DNA of 64,000 bases from Frondihabitans sucicola (GTDB taxonomy: Bacteria > Actinomycetota > Actinomycetes > Actinomycetales > Microbacteriaceae): NCBI RefSeq assembly GCF_030296615.1, contig NZ_AP027732.1, forward strand, positions 3,725,042 to 3,789,041. Direction: 5' to 3'. The translations under genes and the position numbers were made by a program. This document shows, one piece after another, positions 46,364-54,980 of this stretch. The notes beneath the pieces were generated by a model, which ran no database searches, was not told where the DNA came from, and saw only the letters and a program-made list of their open reading frames with translations. Each line of letters starts with the position of its first letter. Positions within the stretch are counted from its first letter, which is position 1.

Positions 46364-47236
46364 ATGACACTTCCCGTTCTGCTGATGCTGCTCCACGACG
46401 CCTCCGGGGTCGTCTCCGTCGACGAGCAGGACCCCTCCGCACCGCAGGTCTCCGTTCTCGACCTGGGAGTCACGCGCGGTGACGGCATCTTCGAGAGCAT
46501 CGGCGTGATCGACGGTCGCGCGCAGGCCCTCGAACCCCACCTCGCGCGCCTGGCGAAGTCGGCGGCCATGCTCGACCTGCCGGCACCCGACCTCGATGTC
46601 TGGCGTGCCGCGATCCTGCGCAGCATCGAGCTCGCAGGATCGGCCACGGTCGGCTCCGAACTGCTGGTCAAGGTGATCCTCACCCGCGGCATCGAGGACG
46701 GCGACTCGGCGACCGGGTGGGTCTACTGCTTCGACGCCGGACACTACGACCGCGAGCGGGAAGCGGGGATCGCCGTCGTCACCCTCGATCGCGGTTACCG
46801 CAGCGACGTGGCCGAGACGTCGCCGTGGCTCTTGCAGGGGGCCAAGACGCTCTCGTACGCGATCAACAAGGCGGCGCTCCGCGAGGCGGCCCGGCGCGGT
46901 GCCGACGACGTGATCTTCGTGTCGACCGACGGCTTCGTGCTCGAGGGTCCGAACTCGACGGTCATCGCCCTGATCGACGGCGCCTACGTGACGACACCTC
47001 CGTCGCTCGGCGTACTCGAGGGGACCACGCAGGGCGCGTTCTTCGCCGATGCGCAGGCCCGCGGAGCCTCGGTGGAGTACCGCGCCTTCACGGTCGACGA
47101 GCTTCGCGGTGCCGATGCCCTCTGGCTGGCGTCGAGCGGTCGCCAGATCGCTCCGGTCGTGACGCTCGACGGGCAGCCGGTGTCTGCCGATCCTGCCTTC
47201 ACCGCCGGCGCCGTCGAGCGACTCCTGGCCCGCTGA
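46364..47236 (+). CDS. Class IV aminotransferase / aminodeoxychorismate lyase-like
   Basis: The 290-residue PLP enzyme belongs to the BCAT/PabC fold. The family start LDLGVTRGDGIFESIGVIDG, which carries the phosphate-side arginine, lies near residue 33. The PLP lysine is in GAKTLSYAINKAALREA near residue 165, and VSTDGFVLEGPNSTVI with the conserved glutamate near 195. Whether it is a branched-chain transaminase or 4-amino-4-deoxychorismate lyase cannot be told from sequence. The ATG at 46364 is chosen for the TACCGT box six bases upstream. Confidence 0.9.
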   Translation: MTLPVLLMLLHDASGVVSVDEQDPSAPQVSVLDLGVTRGDGIFESIGVIDGRAQALEPHLARLAKSAAMLDLPAPDLDVWRAAILRSIELAGSATVGSELLVKVILTRGIEDGDSATGWVYCFDAGHYDREREAGIAVVTLDRGYRSDVAETSPWLLQGAKTLSYAINKAALREAARRGADDVIFVSTDGFVLEGPNSTVIALIDGAYVTTPPSLGVLEGTTQGAFFADAQARGASVEYRAFTVDELRGADALWLASSGRQIAPVVTLDGQPVSADPAFTAGAVERLLAR

Positions 47237-47304
47237 GTCACTCGAGGGCGGGCTCTCTGCGGAACCGGTCGGTGATCACGGGCGGAACAGGCGGGCGGCC
47301 GTGT

Positions 47305-47898
47305 TCACGATGAGGCGTCGGCACCTCCCGAGGTGGTGAAATCGGCCCGCGAGCGGGTTCCGTCCCGCTCGAAGAACACGGCCTCTTCGACCATCCACTT
47401 CTGCCACACCTCCCGGTGATCCTCACCGTCTCGAGCCAGCCCGCGCTCGAGGCGAACCGCGGCGGGCGCCTCGACCCAGACGCTGCACGCCAGCCGATCG
47501 GCAACGGCCCTGCGCGATGAGGTGACTCCTTCGATGACGACCACGGGGGACGCGGGAACTCGTCGCCAAGGCCCGAGGCGGTCACCGAACTCGTCCCCTT
47601 TCCAGTCCCGCTGCTGATACACGGCGTCGTGTCCGGTCAGGAGGGGCTCGAGGACCTGAGCCTCGAACCTGGGCCACCAGCCGGCGAAGTCGTTCCAGGA
47701 GACGAAGTCGTCGATCGGGACGAGAGGCGCTCGCAGCCGATCCGCCAGCGGACCGGCGAGCGTGCTCTTGCCCGAGCCCGATGGACCGTCGACGGCGACG
47801 AGGCGAGTGCCTGACATGACGAGACCCTCGACCCGCGTTGCGATGCGTTCGACCGTCGAATCCTCCGCGGACCGGGCTGGTCGCGTGACACGGGTCAC
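47305..47898 (-). CDS. P-loop nucleoside kinase-like protein (uridine kinase type)
   Basis: The 197-residue protein has a Walker A motif VAVDGPSGSGKSTLAGPL at about residues 33-50, IDDFVSWNDFAGWWPRFEAQV as the DxD-type substrate region, and VVVIEGVTSSRRAVADRL near 125. It resembles uridine kinase-like P-loop proteins, with no experimental function known for this group. The start GTG at 47898 overlaps the stop of the upstream TetR gene (GTGA), so the two are cotranslated. Confidence 0.85.
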   Translation of the reverse strand: MTRVTRPARSAEDSTVERIATRVEGLVMSGTRLVAVDGPSGSGKSTLAGPLADRLRAPLVPIDDFVSWNDFAGWWPRFEAQVLEPLLTGHDAVYQQRDWKGDEFGDRLGPWRRVPASPVVVIEGVTSSRRAVADRLACSVWVEAPAAVRLERGLARDGEDHREVWQKWMVEEAVFFERDGTRSRADFTTSGGADASS

Positions 47899-48494
47899 GC
47901 GTGACCCTCCGCGAGCGCCCGTGCGCGAGCGTCGGGAACTCCCAGGACGAGAAGGCTCGTGACCGTTGCGGCGTCGGCGCCGATGAGGGCGTCGGGGAGG
48001 CTGCTGTCCGCGACGGCAAAGACGGCGGAGAAGGCGATTTGACTGAGAACCGGTGCGGGGAGGTGCCGGCCGAAGACTTCGGCGTCCTGCCCCCTCTGCA
48101 CGAGGTCGGCGAGGGACTGGTCGACCGGCTCCAGGAGAGCGTGGATCTCGTGACCGTATTCTCCGCGACGGAGTGCCACCAGCACTCGGTAGCGGTGCGC
48201 CAGTGGCCAGAGGCGCGCGAGGAAGTCGACCCAGACTCGTTCCGGTGATCCGGCGGAGGCGTTGATCTCGGAGAGGACGGCTGCGATTTCGTCGACGGCC
48301 TGACGGGCGAGGGTCCGCACGAGGTCGGCGCGCGTGGGGAAGTAGCCGTAGACCGTGCGGCGGACCACCCCCACCGCGGAGGCGATCTCGCCCATACCCG
48401 CATCCGGGTCTCGACCGAGGGCTTCGAGAGCGCCGTCGAGGATGCGCCTCCGCGTGTCGTCCGCGGCGCCTGCACGGGCGGATCCGGTCTGCAT
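47895..48494 (-). CDS. TetR family regulator of the epoxide hydrolase gene
   Basis: The 199-residue protein has a TetR helix-turn-helix (RRRILDGALEALGRDPDAGM, then IASAVGVVRRTVYGYFPTRADLV) at about residues 15-58, and a helical C-terminal domain with a conserved HRYRVLVALRRGEYG. The ATG at 48494 lies 114 bases from the divergent epoxide hydrolase ATG, and three palindromic operator copies fill the gap. It most likely represses itself and the hydrolase until a ligand binds. Confidence 0.92.
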   Translation of the reverse strand: MQTGSARAGAADDTRRRILDGALEALGRDPDAGMGEIASAVGVVRRTVYGYFPTRADLVRTLARQAVDEIAAVLSEINASAGSPERVWVDFLARLWPLAHRYRVLVALRRGEYGHEIHALLEPVDQSLADLVQRGQDAEVFGRHLPAPVLSQIAFSAVFAVADSSLPDALIGADAATVTSLLVLGVPDARARALAEGHA

Positions 48495-48504
48495 CGGCCA
48501 ATCA

Positions 48505-48566
48505 TTGCACAACTGTGTGCAACGGCGTAGGGTGCACAACCGTGTGCATTGCACACACGTGTGCAA
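48505..48566. promoter_or_regulatory. Three 18-bp palindromic operators
   Basis: TTGCACAACTGTGTGCAA (48505-48522), GTGCACAACCGTGTGCAT (48532-48549) and TTGCACACACGTGTGCAA (48549-48566) share the half-site TGCACA/TGTGCA. They occupy the divergent tetR/epoxide hydrolase promoter region and are the probable binding sites of the adjacent TetR protein. Confidence 0.85.
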
Positions 48567-48607
48567 TGGATCGTTGCACCGCGTCACACCCAACCGGAGG
48601 ACAGACC

Positions 48608-49768
48608 ATGACCGCAGCCGACCCGGCATCCGCGACCCTCATCCGCCCCTTCGAGGTCGCCGTTCCCGACGCCGACATCGACGACCTGAAGCGACGACTC
48701 GCGCACACCAGATGGCCGGATCCGGAGACCGTCGCCGACTGGTCGCAGGGCGTGCGCGTGGAGAATGCCAAGGCCCTCGTGGCTCACTGGGAGCGAGAGT
48801 ACGACTGGCGCCGATTCGAGCGTGAGCTCAACGCTCTGCCCCAGTTCGTGACGCCGATCGACGGCGTCGACATCCACTTCATCCACGTGAGATCGAAGAA
48901 CCCGAACGCGCTGCCGCTCATCCTGACCCACGGCTGGCCGGGATCGTTCGTCGAGTTCCTGAAAATGATCGGCCCGCTGACCGACCCGGAGGCGTTCGGC
49001 GGACATGCGGAGGACTCCTTCGACGTCGTCGTTCCGTCGGTCCCCGGATTCGGCTTCTCCGGTAAACCGACGGAGACGGGATGGAACGTGTCACGCGTCG
49101 CCCGCGCCTGGGGTGAACTCATGACACGCCTCGGCTACGAGCGGTGGGCCGCCCAGGGCGGTGACTGGGGAGCCGTCATCACCACCGCTCTCGGCGCCAT
49201 GCAGCCCGAGGGCCTTCTCGGAATCCACCTGAACACGCAGTACGCCTTCCCCGCGCAGATCCCCGACACGCTGTCATCCGACGAGCGCCGCGCAGTCGAC
49301 ACCCTCGCCCTCTACACCGGGTATCTCGGCGGATCGAACCACCTCCAGTCCACGAAACCCCAGACGGTCGGATTCGCTCTCGCGGATTCTCCCGCGGGCC
49401 AGGCAGCCTGGATCTACGAGAAGTTCCAATCGAAGACCGACAACGACGGGCTGGCCGAGGATGCGCTCAGCACCGACGACATGCTCGACGCGATCTCGCT
49501 GTACTGGTTCACGAACAGTGCCGCGTCGTCGGGCCGCATCTACTGGGAGAACAGCTCGGGCAGCCTCGCCGGTCCCACGCTCGCGCTGCCGGTCGCGGTG
49601 ACGGTGTTCCCGCGCGACATCCCCCTCCTCCCCCGCAGCTGGATCGAAGACACGTACACCGACCTCATTCACTACGGCGAGGCCGACAAGGGTGGGCATT
49701 TCGCTGCTCTCGAGCAGCCCGGGATCCTGGTCGATGAGATTCGCGCCGGGCTGCGGAGCGTTCGCTAG
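48608..49768 (+). CDS. Epoxide hydrolase, alpha/beta-hydrolase fold
   Basis: The 386-residue enzyme has the N-terminal EHN domain (residues 12-120, IRPFEVAVPDADIDDLKRRL), the oxyanion motif HGWPGS at 108-113 and the nucleophile elbow GGDWGAV with Asp186. The lid tyrosine is in the NTQYAF region and the catalytic His in GEADKGGHFAALEQP near the C-terminus. It opens epoxides to diols and may detoxify xenobiotics. A GGAGG lies eight bases before the ATG. TetR regulation is indicated by the operators upstream. Confidence 0.93.
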   Translation: MTAADPASATLIRPFEVAVPDADIDDLKRRLAHTRWPDPETVADWSQGVRVENAKALVAHWEREYDWRRFERELNALPQFVTPIDGVDIHFIHVRSKNPNALPLILTHGWPGSFVEFLKMIGPLTDPEAFGGHAEDSFDVVVPSVPGFGFSGKPTETGWNVSRVARAWGELMTRLGYERWAAQGGDWGAVITTALGAMQPEGLLGIHLNTQYAFPAQIPDTLSSDERRAVDTLALYTGYLGGSNHLQSTKPQTVGFALADSPAGQAAWIYEKFQSKTDNDGLAEDALSTDDMLDAISLYWFTNSAASSGRIYWENSSGSLAGPTLALPVAVTVFPRDIPLLPRSWIEDTYTDLIHYGEADKGGHFAALEQPGILVDEIRAGLRSVR

Positions 49769-49846
49769 CGGACCGGTTCGCCGGCGACGGCTCTTCCGGC
49801 GTGCCCCGGCGCCCGTCGGCTCCGCGCCAGGCCTAGGCTCCACGCC

Positions 49847-50464
49847 ATGACGACCAACGAGCGCCTCCAACCGCTCCTCGAACAGTACGACTGGGCGACG
49901 GAACGCCTCGAGTCCCGGCTGGCGGGGCCCACCAGCAATTCGGGCGACGGGAACGATGTCGAGGTCCCGGCGCTGACGGACGCCGAGTACCTCTGGGAGC
50001 CGGTGGCCGCGTGCTGGTCGGTGCGGAAGCGCACCGACGGTCCCGGTCCGGGCGCGACGAAGCTCATCGGCGCTGGAGAGTGGGGGCGCGACGGTGCCCC
50101 CGAGAGCCCGTGGCCACCCCCGCTCACGACGATCGCGTGGCGACTCGACCACCTCTCCGAAACCCTGTCGGGCCGGTCGAACCATCTCGGGGGCGATCGG
50201 ACGTTCGATCGCGCGACGTACGAGTCGTGTCCCGATGCGGCCGGCGCCGTCGCCAGGTTCCGCGAGGCTGCCGCCGACTGGCGCCGGGTGCTGATCGGTG
50301 TCGATGAGTCCGACTACGACCGGACCGGGCTGAGCAGCTACCCGTACGGCAGCGACGCCGACGAGACCTTTCTGACGATCGCATGGTGGGAGAACCAGGA
50401 GATCCTGCACCACGGAGCGGAGATCGCGCTGCTCCGCGACCTCTACGTTCACCGCGCTCAGTAG
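49847..50464 (+). CDS. DinB family protein
   Basis: The 205-residue four-helix protein has the DinB-like metal-ligand pattern: TIAWRLDHLSETLSGRSNHL near residue 100 and WWENQEILHHGAEIALLRDLY near the C-terminus, whose histidines would bind a divalent metal. DinB proteins are thiol-dependent transferases with varied small-molecule substrates. This one is not assigned. TAGGCT ends seven bases before the ATG at 49847, indicating a leaderless mRNA. The gene has no obvious operon partner. Confidence 0.88.
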   Translation: MTTNERLQPLLEQYDWATERLESRLAGPTSNSGDGNDVEVPALTDAEYLWEPVAACWSVRKRTDGPGPGATKLIGAGEWGRDGAPESPWPPPLTTIAWRLDHLSETLSGRSNHLGGDRTFDRATYESCPDAAGAVARFREAAADWRRVLIGVDESDYDRTGLSSYPYGSDADETFLTIAWWENQEILHHGAEIALLRDLYVHRAQ

Positions 50465-50564
50465 CGACGAGGGCGCGCGGCGACCGACTCAGGCGACTCC
50501 GGAACGTTCCTGCTGGTGCCGACCGTCGCGGAGCCGGCCGATGAGTTCTCCGTCGCCGCGCGGC

Positions 50565-51173
50565 TCACGGAGGAGTCGGGCCGTGCGACGGTAGCGCAGC
50601 GAAGGCGACTCCGAGGAGCTCGGCAGGAGTCCGCTGCTCCCCTGGCACCACCCACGCGGTGAGAGCGACGTCGAAGCACGCGAGCGCCGTCTGCACGAGG
50701 ACCTGCGCTCGGAGCTCGGCGTCGGAGCCCCGGAGTCGAGCCGCGACGACCGGAGTCAGCAGCGAAGCCCAGAGAAGGTGCTTCTCGTGGTTGCGCGCGC
50801 GGAGAGCCGGGACACTCGTCATGACGCAGAGCGCGGCCTTGCCTCGGATGTCCTGGCCACCGTGGTCGAGCAGCACCGTGAATGCGGCGCGGAGAGATGA
50901 CAGAACGGATTCGTCCGTCGAGCGGGCGAGGAACGCGTCGCGGACGACCGAGCCATACGCCGTGGGGTCGCCGACGACCAGGTCTTCCTTCGCCGGGAAG
51001 TACCGGTGCACGCTGCGTGCCGAGATGCCCGCGGCAGCAGCGATCTGCTCGACGGTGACATTGTCGAAGCCGTGCTCGGTGAACAGGTCGATCGCGAGTT
51101 CCGACAGGTGCGTGCGGACGGCGTCGCGGGTGATCGCCCGGAGGCCTCCTGGCGACGCGGTCTGTGTGTCCAT
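50565..51173 (-). CDS. TetR family regulator of the aldo/keto reductase gene
   Basis: The 202-residue protein has a TetR helix-turn-helix (THLSELAIDLFTEHGFDNVT, then EQIAAAAGISARSVHRYFPAKEDLV) at about residues 20-66 and a C-terminal helical domain with LRAQVLVQTALACFDVALTAW. It diverges from the aldo/keto reductase gene across 97 bases that contain a perfect TGTCAGA palindrome, so autoregulation and control of that gene are likely. Confidence 0.92.
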   Translation of the reverse strand: MDTQTASPGGLRAITRDAVRTHLSELAIDLFTEHGFDNVTVEQIAAAAGISARSVHRYFPAKEDLVVGDPTAYGSVVRDAFLARSTDESVLSSLRAAFTVLLDHGGQDIRGKAALCVMTSVPALRARNHEKHLLWASLLTPVVAARLRGSDAELRAQVLVQTALACFDVALTAWVVPGEQRTPAELLGVAFAALPSHGPTPP

Positions 51174-51197
51174 GCAGGCAGCGTAGCAAGCCGCACT

Positions 51198-51212
51198 TGT
51201 CAGAGTCTGACA
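51198..51212. promoter_or_regulatory. TGTCAGA-G-TCTGACA operator palindrome
   Basis: A perfect 7-bp inverted repeat with a 1-base centre lies between the divergent tetR-type and aldo/keto reductase genes. Its right arm CTGACA can also serve as the -35 of the reductase promoter (GTAGAGTG follows). Confidence 0.75.
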
Positions 51213-51270
51213 GTTTGGGCGTAGAGTGTCGTCGAGCGTTCAGGACGAACGCCACGAAAGGATGACGACT

Positions 51271-52221
51271 ATGCAGCAGCGCACACTCGGCACGCAGGGC
51301 CTGACCGCCTCCGCGATCGGCTACGGCGCGATGGGGACCGCCTACGCCTACGGAGCCTCGGACGACACGGAGTCGATCGCCGCTATCCGCCGTGCGCACG
51401 AACTCGGTGTCACGCACTTCGACACGGCCGAGCTCTACGGCTGGGGCACCGGAGAACGTCTCCTCGGTTCCGCCCTGGCCCCGATCCGCGACGAGGTGAC
51501 CATCGCCACGAAGTTCGGATTCACGCCGGAGACCTACCGGCCGAACTCGCAGCTCGACCACATCCGCGAGGTCGTCGACACCAGTCTCCGCAACCTGAAC
51601 GTCGACTCGATCGACCTCCTCTACCAGCACATCGACGATCCCGAGGTCCCGATCGAGGACGTCGTCGGCGTCATGCACGAGTACGTCGACGCCGGCAAGG
51701 TGAAGTACCTCGGCCTGTCGAACACGTCGCCCGAGCGGCTCCGGGCAGCGCACGCCGTTCACCCGATCTCGGTCCTCCAGACGGAGTACTCGCTGTTCGC
51801 ACGGGACTCCGAACTCTTCTTCCCGGTGCTCGAGGAGCTCGGTATCGGACTCGTCGCCTACTCGCCGCTCGCCCGCGGGTTCCTGAGCGGCGCCGTCCGA
51901 CCTCGTGCCGAGTACGACGCCGACGACATGCGGCACCTGCACCCGTGGTGGGCGCCCGAGCACTTCGACGAGAACAAGGCGACCGCCGATGCGCTGGCGG
52001 AGTTCGCCGCCGGCAAGGGGATCTCCCTCTCGCAGCTCTCGATCGCGTGGCTCCTGGCCGAGCGGCCCTACATCGTTCCGATCCCCGGCTCGAAGAACGC
52101 TGACCGCGTCGCGCAGAACGTCGGCGCCGCCGACGTGGCGCTGACGGAGGACGACCTCGCCGCGATCGCCAACATTGCACCGACCGGCGCCGCCGGCGTG
52201 CAGATGTGGACGCGCGAGTAA
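51271..52221 (+). CDS. Aldo/keto reductase
   Basis: The 316-residue NADPH-dependent oxidoreductase has the AKR catalytic residues: Asp in HFDTAELYGWG (with Tyr four residues later), Lys in TIATKFGFTP and His in LLYQHIDDP. The cofactor region is VPIPGSKNADRVAQNVGA near the C-terminus. The start ATG at 51271 is preferred over that at 51262 because AAAGGA lies eight bases before it. The divergent TetR gene and the palindrome between them indicate inducible expression. Confidence 0.93.
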   Translation: MQQRTLGTQGLTASAIGYGAMGTAYAYGASDDTESIAAIRRAHELGVTHFDTAELYGWGTGERLLGSALAPIRDEVTIATKFGFTPETYRPNSQLDHIREVVDTSLRNLNVDSIDLLYQHIDDPEVPIEDVVGVMHEYVDAGKVKYLGLSNTSPERLRAAHAVHPISVLQTEYSLFARDSELFFPVLEELGIGLVAYSPLARGFLSGAVRPRAEYDADDMRHLHPWWAPEHFDENKATADALAEFAAGKGISLSQLSIAWLLAERPYIVPIPGSKNADRVAQNVGAADVALTEDDLAAIANIAPTGAAGVQMWTRE

Positions 52222-52230
52222 CGTCGCCAG

Positions 52231-52273
52231 GGCGGGTCTCCCACGCGGCCCGCGGTGAAGTGGGAGACACGCC
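52231..52273. repeat. Intergenic hairpin repeat, family B, copy 2
   Basis: GGCGGGTCTCCCAC at 52231-52244 faces GTGGGAGACACGCC at 52260-52273, 14 bases each with one mismatch, around a 15-base loop. It lies just after the aldo/keto reductase stop and is related to copies at 27885-27988 and 63286-63365. Confidence 0.8.
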
Positions 52274-52486
52274 TCACGGCACCAGCACGACGTAGTCCAG
52301 CCCCGAGGTACGGGCGGCGAGTTCGATCGCGGCATCGGGATCGTCGAGCTGCGCGGGCAGAATCGTGAACGCCTCGAGATCGAGCACACCCGTCCGCACG
52401 AGGTCCCAGACCATGGCGACGGTCGACGGCGTCGCCGTCCACGAGCCGCGGAGCGTCAGCCGCCGGTGCTCACCGGGGCCTCGAAC
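52274..52486 (-). pseudogene. C-terminal fragment of a zinc-type (MDR) dehydrogenase
   Basis: The minus strand reads VRGPGEHRRLTLRGSWTATP, then STVAMVWDLVRTGVLDLEAF, and ends SGLDYVVLVP before a TGA at 52274. This matches the end of medium-chain dehydrogenases. The catalytic and cofactor domains are missing: upstream sequence up to the PadR promoter shows no continuation in any frame. It is probably a deletion remnant whose end is marked by the family B hairpin. Confidence 0.5.
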
Positions 52487-52644
52487 TCCGACTCGACAGC
52501 CGAACCTCGGGCACTCCCGTCGGCCCGCTGCGATGCGGCCTTGAGGTCACGAGGGGGATCGGATCTGCGCGACCTCGTTCAGGATCCGGCAGGGGAGCGA
52601 TGTATCGTCAAGCGTTGTCGTCGGTCCCGAAAGGACACCTAGCC

Positions 52645-53183
52645 ATGCGCGCATCTTCCTCCCCGATTTCGACCTGCGGAAGGCGCTCGACAGTCTTCGG
52701 GAGAGATTCGCCCCCACCACCACGACGGGCAACGACAACGACCGCAGAGAACCGCGCGACATTCGCGCGGCCATTCTGAGAGAGCTCAGCGACGAGCCGA
52801 TGCACGGCTACCAGCTCATCCGTGCGGTCGAGGCTCGCTCCGGCGGAACGTGGACACCGAGCCCAGGATCCGTGTACCCCACCCTCCAGTTGCTCGTCGA
52901 CGAACAGCTCGTCGAGGGTGCGCAGGTCGGTGAGCGCAAGGTCTACACGCTGACCGAGGCCGGACGCCGCGCCGCCGCGGAAGCGACCGTCACGGAGCAT
53001 CCGCAGGAGAAGCCACGCGATCACGGCCGCCCGAGTGCCATTGCCCTGACGAAGTCCGGCGTCTCGCTCGCCCAAGCGCTCGCCCAGGTCGCGCAGACCG
53101 GGACTCCCCATCAGTCCGAACGCGCGATCTCCATCGTCGACGACGCGCGCCGCAAGCTCTACGCGATCCTTGCCGAGGACTGA
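52645..53183 (+). CDS. PadR family transcriptional regulator, split by a one-base deletion
   Basis: The PadR winged helix is clear: RDIRAAILRELSDEPMHGYQ, GSVYPTLQLLVDEQLVEGAQ and ERKVYTLTEAGRRAA. The C-terminal helix ends VDDARRKLYAILAED. The true start is probably the ATG at 52645 after AAAGGACAC, reading MRASS; adding one C at 52658-52659 joins it to LPDFDLRKALDSLRERF and the domain, giving 179 residues. Without the repair the downstream part begins at MHGYQLI near 52800. It is followed after four bases by the ABC1 kinase gene. Confidence 0.85.
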
Positions 53184-53187
53184 GAGC

Positions 53188-54902
53188 ATGCCGCAGGCCG
53201 GCGGCACGCCTTCTGCGCCGCAGACAAGCCGAGCATCCCGAGCGCGCTACCGAAAAATCGTGCGGTTCGCGGCGATCTTCCTGGCGCAGGCCTGGTGGTA
53301 CGAACTCTTCCTCCCGCGCATCGGCCTCCGCCGATTCTCCGCTCGCGGACGGACCGCGAGACTGCAGCACCTCGCCAGCCGGTTCCGGGCCCTCGCGATC
53401 GACCTCGGCGGGCTCATGATCAAGGTCGGCCAGTTCCTCTCCGCGCGACTCGACATCCTGCCGCCCGAAATCACGCGGGAGCTCGAGGGGCTCCAGGACG
53501 AGGTCGCCGCGGAGCCATTCGACAGGATTCGTGAGCAGACCGAAGCCGAACTCGGGATGCCGTTGGCATACGCCTACGCCTCCTTCGACGAGGTGCCTCT
53601 CGCCGCGGCCTCCTCGGCCAGGCGCATCGCGCGCGCTTGTCACCCACTCTCGGTGCCGACCTCGGCTTCGACGACGTGATCGTCAAAGTCCAGCGGCCGG
53701 GCATCGACGAGATCGTCGCCGTCGACCTCGCAGCGCTTCGCCGCATCGCCCGCTGGTTGTCGCGCGTACGCCTCGTGTCGAAACGGGCCGACGCACCCGC
53801 GCTCGTCGAGGAATTCGCTGCGACGAGCCTGGAGGAGATCAACTACCTGCACGAGGCCGGCAACGCCGAGCGCTTCGCCGACGATTTCGCCGACGACCCA
53901 CTGGTGGGAGCGCCTGTCGTGGTGTGGGAGCGCAGTTCCCTCCGGGCGTTGACACTCTCCGATGTGACCGCGATCAAGATTTCGGATGTCGAGGCGCTCA
54001 CGCGGGCGGGCATCGACTCCGCGGCCGTCGCCAACCAGTTGGCTCGCGTGACGTTCCAGCAGATCTTCGTCTCCGGGTTCTTCCACGCCGACCCGCATCC
54101 GGGAAACATCTTCGTCACCCCGCTCCCTGACGGCTCGGAGTCAGACACCGGTGAGAAGTGGCGCCTGACCTTCGTCGACTTCGGAATGATGGGCGAAATC
54201 TCCGACGAACTCCGTGCCGGCCTGCGAAACTTCATCCTCGCCGCCGTCGGGCGGGACAGCCGAGCCCTGGTCGCCTCGCTCGAAGAGCTCGGAGTGCTCC
54301 TGTCGACGGCCGACACGGAAGAACTCGAACGCGCCATGACCGCGCTCTTCGAACGATTCGGCGGCATGGGAATCGCCGAGATACAGACCATCGATCCGCG
54401 AGAGCTGGAGGCCTTCGGCCGCCAGTTCGGGGAGACGATTCGCGGTCTGCCCTTCCAACTGCCCGAGAGCTTCCTCCTTTTGATCCGCACCATCTCCCTC
54501 GTGTCGGGAGTGACGAGCGCCCTCGATCGCGATTTCAACATGTGGGACGCCGTCGACCCGTTCGCGCGCACCATCCTGAGTTCCAATGGCCAGGATGCGC
54601 TCCGCGACCTGCCGCAGCAGGCGCTTGCTCTCGGAGCCACCATCGCCCGACTCCCCCGGAGGATGGACGAACTCGCCTCACGCATCGAGCGTGGCCAACT
54701 CGCCGTCCGCACCCCGGAGGTCGACCGGAGCCTGCGCTCCGTCGAGCGCTCGGTCAACCGACTCGGATCGGCAATCGTGTTCGCCGCCCTTCTCGTCGGA
54801 GGCGTGCTGACGCGCCCGACCGACGAGGTGCTCGGCTGGATTCTCCTGGCGGCGGCCGCTGTTCCCCTGCTGCATCTCGTGGTGACGTTGCGAAGGCGGT
54901 AG
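53188..54902 (+). CDS. ABC1/UbiB family kinase-like protein, split by a one-base deletion
   Basis: The protein belongs to the ABC1 (UbiB/ADCK) atypical kinase family, implicated in quinone synthesis or membrane lipid homeostasis in other bacteria. The first frame has FRALAIDLGGLMIKVGQFLS near residue 75 and RELEGLQDEV, then breaks. The second frame has VIVKVQRPGIDE (ATP-binding lysine), FFHADPHPGNIF and FVDFGMMG (metal-binding Asp) and ends with two hydrophobic segments. Adding one C at 53612-53613 joins AAASLGQAHRARLSPTLG and gives 571 residues. It directly follows the PadR gene, which may control it. Confidence 0.87.
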
Positions 54903-54980
54903 CCGATGGTTCGAGGCTCGACCCACCGGTCGGCACCCCATCGTTCGGCCGCCGCGTCCGCGCGGCGTAGCCTCGGTCGC

